Positions 32,451-41,037 of a stretch of DNA of 64,000 bases are shown here, one piece after another. Origin of the DNA: DASUWK01 sp036378435 (GTDB taxonomy: Bacteria; Chloroflexota; Dormibacteria; Dormibacterales; Dormibacteraceae); contig DASUWK010000070.1 of NCBI GenBank assembly GCA_036378435.1, forward strand, positions 1 through 64,000, given 5' to 3'. The notes under the pieces were generated by a model that saw only the letters and a list, made by a program, of their open reading frames with translations, searched no databases and was not told the origin of the DNA. Numbering within the stretch: position 1 is the stretch's first letter; each line of letters begins with the position of its first letter. The position numbers and the translations under genes were made by a program.

Positions 32451-33367
32451 GCCGGCGTCGTCGCCCTGCGGCTGCGCGCTCGCTCGGTCAGGCGGCAGTA
32501 GGCGCAGACCTCGGCGGTGGTCGGGCTGCCGCAGCGGCTGCACTCGCGCAGCTCGACCGGCGACGACGTGACGCCGAGCGCTGACCGCCCCTGCTTGAGG
32601 AAGCCAGTCAGGAACCTCTGCTTGGCGCCGGGCTGCGCCTCCTCCAGCGCGTTCAGCGTGTCCTTGTAGAACAGCGACTTCGCGCCCTTGGCCATCGGGC
32701 ACTCCTCGAGGATGTAGTCGATCCGCTCGATGATCGAGTATGCGGCCGAGTCCCGCTCGGCCAGGCGGTAGAGCGGCTTGACCTTGCGCACCAGGCTGGG
32801 ATGCGTGGACTCCAGAACCGGGCCCTGGCGGCCGAGGAAGTCGGTCTGCCAGTGCAGGACGTTGCCGAACAGCGTGGCCGCCTCGTCGTCGAGGTTGTGC
32901 CCCGTCGCGACGACGTCGTAACCCAGCTCGGCGGCCAGGCGGTTGAAGTGATACCGCTTGACCGTGCCGCAGGCAGCGCAGGGCTTGCCCTCGCGCTCCC
33001 GCTTGAGCTCTGGCACGGTGAACCCGTGCTCGCCCTCTAGGTCGATCTGGTGCAGCAGCTGGCCGTGCTTCTCGGCAAACGCTTCGCACTTGGCTTGCGA
33101 GCGCCGCGAGTAGTCGCCGATGCCGAGCCGGATATACATGCCGTCCGCGTGGTGGCCTAGCTCGAGCAGCGCGTGCCACAGGGCCAGTGAGTCCTTGCCC
33201 CCGGACACGGCCACCAGGATGCGGTCGTCGTGGTTGAACATGCCGTCGTCGTCGATCGCGCGCTGGACCTGCGTCCGGAACCAGCCCGGATAGCAGCCTG
33301 CGCAGAAGGCCGAGCGATGACGCCTCACCTCGACCTGCGCCGGCTGTCGGCACTTGATACAGCGCAC
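32447..33367 (-). CDS. ttuA: tRNA 2-thiolation enzyme TtuA/CTU1 type
   Basis: A 306-residue N-type ATP pyrophosphatase. An N-terminal zinc finger has cysteines at residues 3, 6, 22 and 25. The PP-loop is SGGKDS (55-60). A CxxC pair (KPCAACGTVKRY) and a later Cys in LEECPMAKG match the three ligands of the TtuA 4Fe-4S cluster. A C-terminal zinc finger (CSRCG...CAYC) completes the family pattern. TtuA thiolates tRNA uridine-54 in thermophiles, and CTU1 relatives act on U34, so the target is open. The neighbour is its likely sulfur carrier. GTG start with GGGGAGGAG upstream. Confidence 0.9.
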   Translation of the reverse strand: MRCIKCRQPAQVEVRRHRSAFCAGCYPGWFRTQVQRAIDDDGMFNHDDRILVAVSGGKDSLALWHALLELGHHADGMYIRLGIGDYSRRSQAKCEAFAEKHGQLLHQIDLEGEHGFTVPELKREREGKPCAACGTVKRYHFNRLAAELGYDVVATGHNLDDEAATLFGNVLHWQTDFLGRQGPVLESTHPSLVRKVKPLYRLAERDSAAYSIIERIDYILEECPMAKGAKSLFYKDTLNALEEAQPGAKQRFLTGFLKQGRSALGVTSSPVELRECSRCGSPTTAEVCAYCRLTERARSRRATTPA

Positions 33368-33621
33368 TAGGGCTCCTCCCCGCTCGTCGGGGAGGTGGCC
33401 GGCGCAGCCGGCCGGAGGGGTCGCGGGGAGGACCCTCCGGAGATCACCGGCCACACCTCCACCTCGTCGTCCGCTTTGAGGCGCACGTCGCGCGTGAGGA
33501 TCTCGTCGCGACGGAGCACGAGGTGCGCGTCGGAGTGCATGCCGAGCGCCTTCAGCAGGTCGGCCACGGTGCGGGCCTCGACCTCCCGCTCCTGGCGGTC
33601 GGGCAGGATCGTCACTTTCAC
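33367..33621 (-). CDS. ttuB: MoaD/ThiS-like sulfur carrier (TtuB type) with C-terminal tail
   Basis: A beta-grasp sulfur carrier (VKVTILPDRQEREVEARTVA, DLLKALGMHSDAHLVLRRDE, then DDEVEVWPVISGG). In this family the chain normally ends at Gly-Gly, which is adenylated and thiocarboxylated. Here 21 more residues (SSPRPLRPAAPATSPTSGEE plus Pro) follow, encoded by a run of palindromes. The tail would have to be removed before sulfur transfer. The GTG at 33621 begins the first strand. The stop overlaps the ttuA GTG (TAGTG). Confidence 0.85.
   Translation of the reverse strand: MKVTILPDRQEREVEARTVADLLKALGMHSDAHLVLRRDEILTRDVRLKADDEVEVWPVISGGSSPRPLRPAAPATSPTSGEEP
33375..33438. repeat. Cluster of three palindromes (REP-like) inside the 3' end of ttuB
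   Basis: Three stems lie side by side: CCTCCCCG/CGGGGAGG (33375-33382 with 33388-33395), GGCCGGC/GCCGGCC (33397-33403 with 33407-33413), and GGAGGG(G)TC/GACCCTCC (33414-33438). The block begins exactly at the Gly-Gly codons of ttuB and supplies the tail codons. One stem also supplies the Shine-Dalgarno sequence of ttuA. Confidence 0.75.
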
Positions 33622-33672
33622 CTCGGGCCAGTCTATGCATCGAGGCCCGCGGCTGAGGGCAGAATTCAGTTG

Positions 33673-35427
33673 ATGGAATCGCATCTCGCGCGATCGCTCC
33701 GGGTGGCGCTCGCCCAGATCAATCCGACGGTCGGCGACCTCAAGGGCAACACGACCAAGATCGTCGACTGGATCGGGCGCGCGCGCGATAGCGGCGCCGA
33801 CCTGATCGCCTTCCCCGAGCTGGCGCTGACCGGCTATCCGCCCGAGGACCTGCTGCTCAAGCCGTCGTTCATCAGAGACAACCTCGCCGCCCTGCAAGAG
33901 GTGGTCGCGGCGACAGAGGGCGTCGCGGCAGTGATCGGCTTCGTCGACCTCGACGGCGACATCTTCAACGCGGCGGCGTTCGCCCACGACGGCCGCCTCC
34001 ACGGCGTGTACCACAAGGTCTACCTGCCGAACTACGGCGTGTTCGACGAGGAGCGCTACTTCCAGCGCGGCCGCCGGTCGCCCATCTTCGTGCTCGACGG
34101 AGTGCGCGTCGGCCTCTCCGTGTGCGAGGACATTTGGTATCCGACCGGCCCGGTGTCACTGCAAGCGCAGCACGGCGCCGAGCTGCTGGTGAACATCAAC
34201 GGCTCGCCGTTCCATCGGGGCAAGCAGCGGTCGCGGGCGACGATGGTCGCCACCCGCGCCATGGACTCGCGCGCCTTCGTGGCCTGGGTCAACACGGTGG
34301 GCGGGCAGGACGAGCTCGTCTTCGACGGCAACTCGGCCGTGTTCAGCCCCGAAGGCGACGTGCTCGCGCAGGCGCCCTCGTTCGCAGAGCACCTGCTGGT
34401 CGCGGACCTCGACATCGGCTCGGTGTTCGGCGAGCGGCTGCACGACACGCGGCTGCGCCAGGAGGCGCAGCACGAGGTGCGCATCGACCTCGAGGTGAGC
34501 GAGGTGATCGTCGACGAGACTCCCCACGAGCATCGCCAGGACCACCTGTCCCCCACCCTGGCGACGCCGCTCGAGGACGAGGCCGAGGTCTACGCCGCCC
34601 TGGTTCTCGGGACTCGGGACTACGTGGGCAAGAACGGGTTCCAAAAGGTGCTGCTCGGGCTCTCGGGAGGGATCGACTCGGCGCTGACCGCCGCGGTGGC
34701 CACCGACGCCCTCGGGGCGGCGAACGTCACCGGGGTGCTGATGCCCTCGCGCTACACCTCGCGAGAGAACCTTGAAGACGCGGGCCTGCTGGCCGAGGCG
34801 CTTGGGATCCAGACCACGGAGATACCGATCGAGACCGTGCACCGGGCGTTCGAAGAGACGCTCGAGCCGTCATTCCAGAGCACCCAGCCGGGGATCGCCG
34901 AGGAGAACATCCAGGCGCGCATTCGCGGCGACATCCTCATGGCCCTCTCGAACAAGCACGGCTGGCTCCTGCTGACGACGGGCAACAAATCGGAGCTGGC
35001 GACGGGCTACTGCACGCTCTACGGCGACATGGCCGGTGGGTTCGCGATCCTGAAGGACATCCCGAAGACCCTCGTCTACGGGCTGAGCCGGTACCGCAAC
35101 TCCCTGAACGGCGAGGTCATCCCCAGCCGCATCCTCACCAAGCCGCCGTCTGCAGAGCTCCGCGAAGACCAGAAGGATTCGGACAGCCTGCCCCCCTACG
35201 AGGAGCTCGACCCGATCCTGGCGGCCTATGTCGAAGACGACCGCAGCTTCGAGGAGCTGGTCGCCGCCGGGCATGACCCCGAGACGGTCAAGCGCGTCCT
35301 GCGCCTGGTCGACACGTCGGAGTACAAGCGGCGGCAGGCGCCGCCGGGCATCAAGATCACGCCGCGAGCCTTCGGTCGCGATCGGCGGGTGCCGATCACG
35401 AACCTCTACGGCGGCGGCGTGCCCTAG
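33673..35427 (+). CDS. nadE: Glutamine-dependent NAD+ synthetase
   Basis: A 584-residue two-domain enzyme. The N-terminal nitrilase-type glutaminase (1-~270) has its triad in IAFPELALTGYPPEDLL, YHKVYLPNYGVFDEERYF and GLSVCEDIWYP. The C-terminal synthetase has the PP-loop LGLSGGIDSAL and TTGNKSELATGYCTLYGDM. It amidates deamido-NAD using glutamine. The ATG at 33673 was chosen because the strand VALAQINPTVGDL begins ten residues later; it diverges from ttuB. Confidence 0.95.
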   Translation: MESHLARSLRVALAQINPTVGDLKGNTTKIVDWIGRARDSGADLIAFPELALTGYPPEDLLLKPSFIRDNLAALQEVVAATEGVAAVIGFVDLDGDIFNAAAFAHDGRLHGVYHKVYLPNYGVFDEERYFQRGRRSPIFVLDGVRVGLSVCEDIWYPTGPVSLQAQHGAELLVNINGSPFHRGKQRSRATMVATRAMDSRAFVAWVNTVGGQDELVFDGNSAVFSPEGDVLAQAPSFAEHLLVADLDIGSVFGERLHDTRLRQEAQHEVRIDLEVSEVIVDETPHEHRQDHLSPTLATPLEDEAEVYAALVLGTRDYVGKNGFQKVLLGLSGGIDSALTAAVATDALGAANVTGVLMPSRYTSRENLEDAGLLAEALGIQTTEIPIETVHRAFEETLEPSFQSTQPGIAEENIQARIRGDILMALSNKHGWLLLTTGNKSELATGYCTLYGDMAGGFAILKDIPKTLVYGLSRYRNSLNGEVIPSRILTKPPSAELREDQKDSDSLPPYEELDPILAAYVEDDRSFEELVAAGHDPETVKRVLRLVDTSEYKRRQAPPGIKITPRAFGRDRRVPITNLYGGGVP

Positions 35428-35501
35428 CCCCTGCCGCATCAGCCGGCAGCTCGGCGTCTTGAAGGAGCAGCAGCTGCCCTCGGGTTCAAAATAGCTCCCT
35501 A

Positions 35502-37949
35502 GTGCCCGAGGGCTACGACATAGCGATCGTCGGCGGCGGACCCGGCGGCTATGTGGCAGCCCTGCGCGCCACGCAGCTCGGCGCGCGCGTGACCCTTGTC
35601 GAACGGGACCGCGTCGGCGGCACCTGCCTGCTCCGCGGCTGCATCCCGACCAAGGCTCTGCTGCAGTCGTCCGAGCTCTATTCGCTCGTACAGCGTGGCG
35701 GGGAGTACGGCGTCGTCGCCAAACAGGTCGGGTTCGACTGGCCCGCCGCGCAGAAGCGCAAGGCCAAGGTCGTCGAGCAGCTGGTGACGGGCGTCGAAGG
35801 CCTGCTGAAACGGGCCGGCGTCGACACCATCGGGGGTCACGCGAAGCTGACCAAGGGTGGCGTCGAGGTGGACGGCAAGACCATCGCCGCCAAAGACGTG
35901 ATCGTCGCCACGGGCTCCGTGCCGTCCCGCATCCCCATCGACGGCGCCGAGCACACGATCGACTCCGACGCGATCCTGGAGCTCGCGGAGCCGCCGAAGC
36001 GACTGGTGGTGATCGGAGGCGGCGTCGTCGGGATGGAGTTCGGGGCGATGTTCGCCGCGCTCGGCTCCGAGGTCACCGTCCTGGAGATGCTGCCGCAGGT
36101 CCTGCCGATGGTCGAGGGCGAGGTCGCCCAGGCTTACCGGCGCCACTTCGAGGGGCTGGGCGCGAAGGTCCACACCGAGTCGCAGGTGAAATCCGTGTCA
36201 AGACACGGGAAGGCACTCTCGGTGCGCTTCAACGACGACGAGGTCGCCGCGGACGTCGTGCTGCTCGCGGCCGGTCGCAGAGCGTTCACGGAGGGTTTGG
36301 GAGCCGAAGAGCTCGGTGTGCAGCTGGAGCGCGGTCGCGTCATCGTCGACTCACATCTGCGCACCGCGGCCGACCACGTCTTTGCCATCGGCGACGTGAT
36401 CGGCGGCATCATGCTCGCCCACGTCGCGTCATACGAGGGCGTGTGCGCGGTCGAGAACATCGCCGGGCACCGCGATCGGATTCCCGACTATCACGCGGCG
36501 CCCAACTGCGTGTACACGGATCCCGAGATCGCGAACGTCGGCCTCGGTGAGAATGACGCGCGCGCGGCCGGGCACGAGGTGAAAGTCGGCCGCTTCCCCT
36601 TCGCCGCCAGCGGACGCGCGCTGACCCTCGGCGAGACGCAGGGCTTCGTCAAAGTCGTGGCCGATGCCCGCGACGGCCGCGTCCTCGGCGTCCACATGGT
36701 CGGCCCGCGCGTCACGGAGCTGATCGCCGAGGCGACGCTGGCGGTGCAGCAGGGCGTGACTCTCGACGAGCTGGACCTGACCATGCACGCGCACCCGACG
36801 CTGGCGGAATCATTCATGGAGGCGGCGCTGGCCGCCGATGACCGCGCGATCCACATCGCCAACCGCCGACCCGCCCCGGTGAAAGAGGAGACTTTGCCCG
36901 TGGCCCGACAAGTGCGGGACGAGAAGCCGGCCGCCACCTTCCACGTGGACGGCAAGCTCGAGCTGAAGAAGGGCAACCACGACGAGCTGCTCGAGATGTA
37001 CCGGCTCATGACGCTGATCCGCCGCTTCGAGGAACGCGCCCAGCTCGAGTACACGCACGCCAAGATCGGCGGCTACTGCCACCTCAACCTCGGCGAGGAG
37101 GCGACCGTCGTCGGCGCGGTGCTGCCGCTCAAGCCCGGCGACCACATCTATACGAGCTACCGCGAGCACGGCCACGCCATCGCGCGAGGGATCGACCCCA
37201 AAGCCGTGATGGCTGAGCTGTTCGGCCGCGAGTCAGGGACCTCACACGGCCGCGGCGGCTCGATGCACATCTTCGACATGAGCCGTCACTTCATGGGCGG
37301 CTACGGCATCGTCGGCGGCCACCTGCCGCTGGCGGCCGGCGCGGGTTTCGCGATCAAGTACCGCCGGCAGCCGGACGTGAGCTTCTGCATGTTCGGAGAC
37401 GGCGCCGTCAACATCGGCGCCTTCCACGAGTCGCTGAACTACTCCAAGGTCGCGCAGCTGCCGGTCGTCTGGTTCTGCGTCAACAACCAGTACGGCATGG
37501 GCACCGCCGTGGCGCGCTCCAGCGCCGTGCCGGAGGTCTACAAGCGCGCCTGCGCGTACGACATCGAGGCGATCCGCATCGACGGCATGGACGTGCTCGA
37601 GGTGCTGCAGGCGACGCAGGAGGTGGTCGAGAAGACGCGGGCCGACTCCCAGCCGCGGTTCATCGAAGCCGTCTGCTACCGCTTCAAAGGGCACTCCGTC
37701 GTCGACCCGGACAAGTACCGCTCGGACGACGAGAAACAGAAGTGGCTCCGCGAGGACCCGGTGCGCCTCTTCGAATCCCGGCTGGTCGATGGCAAGGTGG
37801 CCACCCCTGAGGAGCTGAAAGCGGTGCAGGAGCAGGTGCTGCAGCAGGTCGAGGAGGCGGTCGCGTTTGCCGACCAGAGCGCCGACCCGCCGACCGACGA
37901 GCTCTACCGGTACCTGTACAGCGGCGAGTTCGAGACGGTGAAGACGTAA
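35502..37949 (+). CDS. Dihydrolipoyl dehydrogenase (E3) fused to pyruvate dehydrogenase E1-alpha
   Basis: One 815-residue frame. Residues ~1-460 are a full E3 flavoprotein: GGGPGGYVAALRA, the redox disulfide GGTCLLRGCIPTKALL, a second GxGxxG (VIGGGVVGMEFG), and the C-terminal HAHPTLAES His-Glu region. A ~40-residue linker follows. Residues ~500-815 are a full thiamine-diphosphate E1-alpha (LIRRFEERA, YREHGHAIARG, and the GDGAVN...NN ThDP motif). Both halves are near normal length. A GTG in the linker (36900), preceded by AAAGAGGAG, could also start a free E1-alpha. pdhB and pdhC follow. Confidence 0.92.
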   Translation: MPEGYDIAIVGGGPGGYVAALRATQLGARVTLVERDRVGGTCLLRGCIPTKALLQSSELYSLVQRGGEYGVVAKQVGFDWPAAQKRKAKVVEQLVTGVEGLLKRAGVDTIGGHAKLTKGGVEVDGKTIAAKDVIVATGSVPSRIPIDGAEHTIDSDAILELAEPPKRLVVIGGGVVGMEFGAMFAALGSEVTVLEMLPQVLPMVEGEVAQAYRRHFEGLGAKVHTESQVKSVSRHGKALSVRFNDDEVAADVVLLAAGRRAFTEGLGAEELGVQLERGRVIVDSHLRTAADHVFAIGDVIGGIMLAHVASYEGVCAVENIAGHRDRIPDYHAAPNCVYTDPEIANVGLGENDARAAGHEVKVGRFPFAASGRALTLGETQGFVKVVADARDGRVLGVHMVGPRVTELIAEATLAVQQGVTLDELDLTMHAHPTLAESFMEAALAADDRAIHIANRRPAPVKEETLPVARQVRDEKPAATFHVDGKLELKKGNHDELLEMYRLMTLIRRFEERAQLEYTHAKIGGYCHLNLGEEATVVGAVLPLKPGDHIYTSYREHGHAIARGIDPKAVMAELFGRESGTSHGRGGSMHIFDMSRHFMGGYGIVGGHLPLAAGAGFAIKYRRQPDVSFCMFGDGAVNIGAFHESLNYSKVAQLPVVWFCVNNQYGMGTAVARSSAVPEVYKRACAYDIEAIRIDGMDVLEVLQATQEVVEKTRADSQPRFIEAVCYRFKGHSVVDPDKYRSDDEKQKWLREDPVRLFESRLVDGKVATPEELKAVQEQVLQQVEEAVAFADQSADPPTDELYRYLYSGEFETVKT

Positions 37950-38929
37950 TGGCTGTGAAGCTGTTCCGCGCCGCGCTGCGCGAGGCGCTCGACGAGGAGA
38001 TGACGCGCGACGAGTCGATCTACCTGATCGGCGAGGACATCGGGAAGTTTGGCGGCGCCTACCGGGTCACCGAGGGGCTGCAGGACAAGTACGGCGAGCT
38101 GCGGGTCGTCGATGCGCCGATCGCGGAGGAGATCATCGTCGGCTCCGCCATCGGCGCCGCCATGACAGGCCTGCGCCCGGTGGTCGAGATGATGACGATC
38201 AACTTCTCACTCCTCGCCTACGACCAGATCGTCCAAAACGCCGCGAAGATCAGCTACATGTTCGGCGGCGAGGTGCACGTGCCGCTGGTCGTGCGGCTGC
38301 CCGGCGGCGCCGGCCATCAGCTGTCGTCGCAGCACTCCCACTCGTTCGAGGTGCTGTACGGGCTGATACCCGGCCTGCTCGTGGTCGCGCCCACCACACC
38401 GGAGGACGCCAAAGGGCTGCTGAAGTCCGCGATCCGAACCGACAACCCGGTGATGTTCCTGGAGTCGATGTCTCTCTACAACTTGAAGGGCGAGGTGCCG
38501 AAGGGTGACTACACGGTGCCGATCGGCAAGGCGGCGCTGCGCCGCCAGGGCGGTGACCTCACGGTCATCGGTGTCTCTCGCCAAGCTGTGCTCGCCTCGG
38601 CGGCAGCCGTGAAGCTCGAGGAGGAGGACGTCGACGTCGAGGTGATCGACCTCCGGTCGATCCGGCCGATCGACTGGGAAACGCTGGTCAAGTCGGTGAA
38701 GAAGACGGGGCGCTGCCTGGTGGTCGAGGAGGGCTGGCCCACGTACGGTGTGTCCGCCGAGATCGCGGCCGGCTTGCAGGAGCGCTGCTTCGACTACCTG
38801 GACGCGCCGATCGGACGGCTGGGCGGCGCCGAGGTCCCGATGCCCTACAACAAGGACCTCGAGCGCACCGCGATCCCGTCCGCCGACGACATCATGCGGC
38901 ACGCGCTGCGCGTCATCGGAAGGAATTAG
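37949..38929 (+). CDS. pdhB: Pyruvate dehydrogenase E1 component subunit beta
   Basis: A 326-residue transketolase-like beta subunit: LREALDEEMTRDESIYLIGE, the ThDP-contacting IAEEIIVGSAIGAAMTGLRP, and a C-terminal domain (VDVEVIDLRSIRPIDWETLV). With the E1-alpha part of the upstream fusion it decarboxylates pyruvate, or possibly a branched-chain 2-oxo acid, and transfers the acyl group to E2 lipoate. The ATG overlaps the upstream stop by one base. Confidence 0.94.
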   Translation: MAVKLFRAALREALDEEMTRDESIYLIGEDIGKFGGAYRVTEGLQDKYGELRVVDAPIAEEIIVGSAIGAAMTGLRPVVEMMTINFSLLAYDQIVQNAAKISYMFGGEVHVPLVVRLPGGAGHQLSSQHSHSFEVLYGLIPGLLVVAPTTPEDAKGLLKSAIRTDNPVMFLESMSLYNLKGEVPKGDYTVPIGKAALRRQGGDLTVIGVSRQAVLASAAAVKLEEEDVDVEVIDLRSIRPIDWETLVKSVKKTGRCLVVEEGWPTYGVSAEIAAGLQERCFDYLDAPIGRLGGAEVPMPYNKDLERTAIPSADDIMRHALRVIGRN

Positions 38930-38931
38930 CC

Positions 38932-40182
38932 GTGGCGAAAGTCAACATGCCCAAGCTCTCCGACACGATGGAGGAGGGCACGGTCCTGGAGTGGAAGAAG
39001 GACGACGGGTCGGAGGTCCACCGCGGTGACGTGCTAGCCGATATCGAGTCCGACAAAGCCAGCTTCGAGCTCGAGGCGGAGGCGGACGGCGTTCTGCAGA
39101 TCGTGGTCGGGCAAGGTGAGGCGGTGCCGGTCGGACAGGTGATCGCCACCATCGGCGAAGAGGCGGGCGCGGGCGCAACCAGGCCGGCGCCGGCGCCGGA
39201 GTTAGCGGAAGCCAAGCCGACCAGGCCGGCGCCGGCGCCGGCCGAGGTGGCCGCGACGCCGGCCGAGGTGGATGGAGATAGCCACGGCGAGCGCGTCAAA
39301 GCGTCGCCCCTCGCCCGGCGCCTCGCCGAGCAGATGGGCGTCGACATCGGTGCGGTCAGCGGCACCGGGCCGGGCGGGCGGATCGTGAAAGAGGACGTCA
39401 TCGCCGCGGCCGACCGCGCCGGAGACAGCCGGCCGGCGCCCTCGCGCGCTCCCCGCGACGCGCCTCCTCCCCGCCCCCCTGGGCCTGAGTTCGAGGTCGA
39501 GGAGCCGACCCGCATGCAGGCGCTGATCGCGCGCCGCATGGTCGAGTCGAAGACGACGGTCCCGCACTTCTACGTGACGATCGAGTCGCGGATGGACGAG
39601 GCCATGAGCGTCCGCGACCAGCTCCGCCGGACGGTCGCCGGCGCCGACAAGCTGACGGTCACCGACATGCTCGTGAGGGCGTCCGCCCTCGCCCTGGTCA
39701 AGTTCCCGGAGGTCAACTCGTCCTGGGTGGACGGGCGCTTCGAGCGCAAGCGCCGGGTCAACATCGGTATCGCCGTCGCGCGCGAGAAGGGCTTGATCGT
39801 GCCGGTCGTGCGGGACGCCGACCGCAAGGACCTCGTCCAGATCTCGATCGAGAGCAGGCAGCTGGTGGAGCGAGCGCGGGCGGGCAAGGCGACCCAGGAC
39901 GACCTCTCCGGCGGGAGCTTCAGCATCTCGAACCTGGGCATGTACGGCGTCGATGAGTTCCAGGCGATCATCAACCCGCCGGAGGCCGGAATCCTCGCCG
40001 TCGGAGGCGTGAAGGACGCCGTCGTGGTCGACGACGGCGAGATCTCGGTGGCCAAGGTGATGCGGATGACGCTGTCCGTCGACCACCGCGTCTTCTATGG
40101 CGCGACCGCGGCCGAGTTCCTCGCCGAGGTGGTCCGGCTGATGGAGAACCCGGTCAGCCTGGTGCTCCCCCCAGAGGGGTGA
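38932..40182 (+). CDS. pdhC: Dihydrolipoamide acyltransferase (E2)
   Basis: A 416-residue E2. One N-terminal lipoyl domain carries its Lys in DIESDKASFEL, followed by an Ala/Pro-rich hinge containing a repeated KPTRPAPAP-like unit. A peripheral subunit-binding domain comes next (ASPLARRLAEQMGVDIGAVS). The catalytic domain ends in SVDHRVFYGATAAEFL. The usual HRxxDG is HRVFYG here, a form also known from cyanobacterial and plastid E2 enzymes. The start is GTG, two bases after pdhB. Confidence 0.93.
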   Translation: MAKVNMPKLSDTMEEGTVLEWKKDDGSEVHRGDVLADIESDKASFELEAEADGVLQIVVGQGEAVPVGQVIATIGEEAGAGATRPAPAPELAEAKPTRPAPAPAEVAATPAEVDGDSHGERVKASPLARRLAEQMGVDIGAVSGTGPGGRIVKEDVIAAADRAGDSRPAPSRAPRDAPPPRPPGPEFEVEEPTRMQALIARRMVESKTTVPHFYVTIESRMDEAMSVRDQLRRTVAGADKLTVTDMLVRASALALVKFPEVNSSWVDGRFERKRRVNIGIAVAREKGLIVPVVRDADRKDLVQISIESRQLVERARAGKATQDDLSGGSFSISNLGMYGVDEFQAIINPPEAGILAVGGVKDAVVVDDGEISVAKVMRMTLSVDHRVFYGATAAEFLAEVVRLMENPVSLVLPPEG

Positions 40183-40191
40183 CCGGCGGGG

Positions 40192-40197
40192 TATAGT
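40192..40197 (+). promoter_or_regulatory. TATAGT -10 element of a probable leaderless gene
   Basis: TATAGT lies ten bases before the TTG start of the secreted GH25-like gene, close enough for transcription to begin at or next to the start codon. There is no Shine-Dalgarno sequence and no recognisable -35. Confidence 0.55.
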
Positions 40198-40206
40198 GCC
40201 CCCGCC

Positions 40207-41037
40207 TTGAAAAAGTTCTTCGCCCTGGTTCCCGCCGCCATCGCCGCCCTGGTCCTCGGTCAGACCGCCTTCGCGAGCACCGACATCTATCACGGTGCCG
40301 GCCAGGGCTACGACATCAGCTACCCCCAGTGCGGCATCGCCATCCCTTCCGGCGCATTCGGCATCGACGGCGTCGACGGGAGCGGGCGGCCGTTCGACGT
40401 TGACAACCAGTACGGCCCCAGCCCCTGCCTCGGCAAGCAGTACGCGGCCGCTCGGGCGACCGGCAACGGCGCCCTGTACATGAACACCGGCTACGACCCG
40501 AGCTACGTCGCGAACCACCCCGTCGCTACCTGCGTGCAGCAGTCGCAGGCGAAGACGAGCCTGGACGCCGCGCACCAGCAGGCCTGGGAGGTCGGCTGCG
40601 CCTCGGCGTGGTTCAACCAGCAGTACGTTATGAGCCCGACCACGAACCTGGTCAGCTCCGGCTCAGCAGCCGGGGTCAGCTGGCAGCGCTATGGGCAGGG
40701 TCTGCCCGCGCCGACCATGTGGTGGCTGGACGTCGAGACCGGGAACTCCTGGTCGAGCTCGGATCTCACGCTGAACGCCGAAACGCTGCAGGGCTCCGTG
40801 GATGAGCTGACCAGCCTCACCCCCGGCATCCAGGTGGGTGCGTACTCGACCAGCTATCAGTGGGGCGTGATCGCCGGCTCAACGCACGTGACGGGGCTGG
40901 CGGCCGACTGGGTCGCGACCGGACAGACCAGCTCCCGGAACGTCAAGACCTACTGCTCGAAGACGTTCAACGGCGGGACTGCCTGGCTGGTGCAGTGGGT
41001 GTCCCACCGCACGTACGACTACGACGTCCCCTGCTGA
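40207..41037 (+). CDS. Secreted GH25-like (lysozyme-fold) protein
   Basis: A signal peptide (KKFFALVPAAIAALVLGQTA, cleavage near AFAS) precedes a domain with the GH25-like TIM-barrel pattern: GQGYDISYPQCG at the first strand, WWLDVETGNSW with the Asp/Glu pair expected of the family, and IQVGAYSTSYQWGVIAG. Six or so cysteines suggest disulfides. It may cleave peptidoglycan, but many relatives are uncharacterised. TTG start, no Shine-Dalgarno. Its 3' end overlaps the converging kinase gene by 19 bp. Confidence 0.72.
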   Translation: MKKFFALVPAAIAALVLGQTAFASTDIYHGAGQGYDISYPQCGIAIPSGAFGIDGVDGSGRPFDVDNQYGPSPCLGKQYAAARATGNGALYMNTGYDPSYVANHPVATCVQQSQAKTSLDAAHQQAWEVGCASAWFNQQYVMSPTTNLVSSGSAAGVSWQRYGQGLPAPTMWWLDVETGNSWSSSDLTLNAETLQGSVDELTSLTPGIQVGAYSTSYQWGVIAGSTHVTGLAADWVATGQTSSRNVKTYCSKTFNGGTAWLVQWVSHRTYDYDVPC

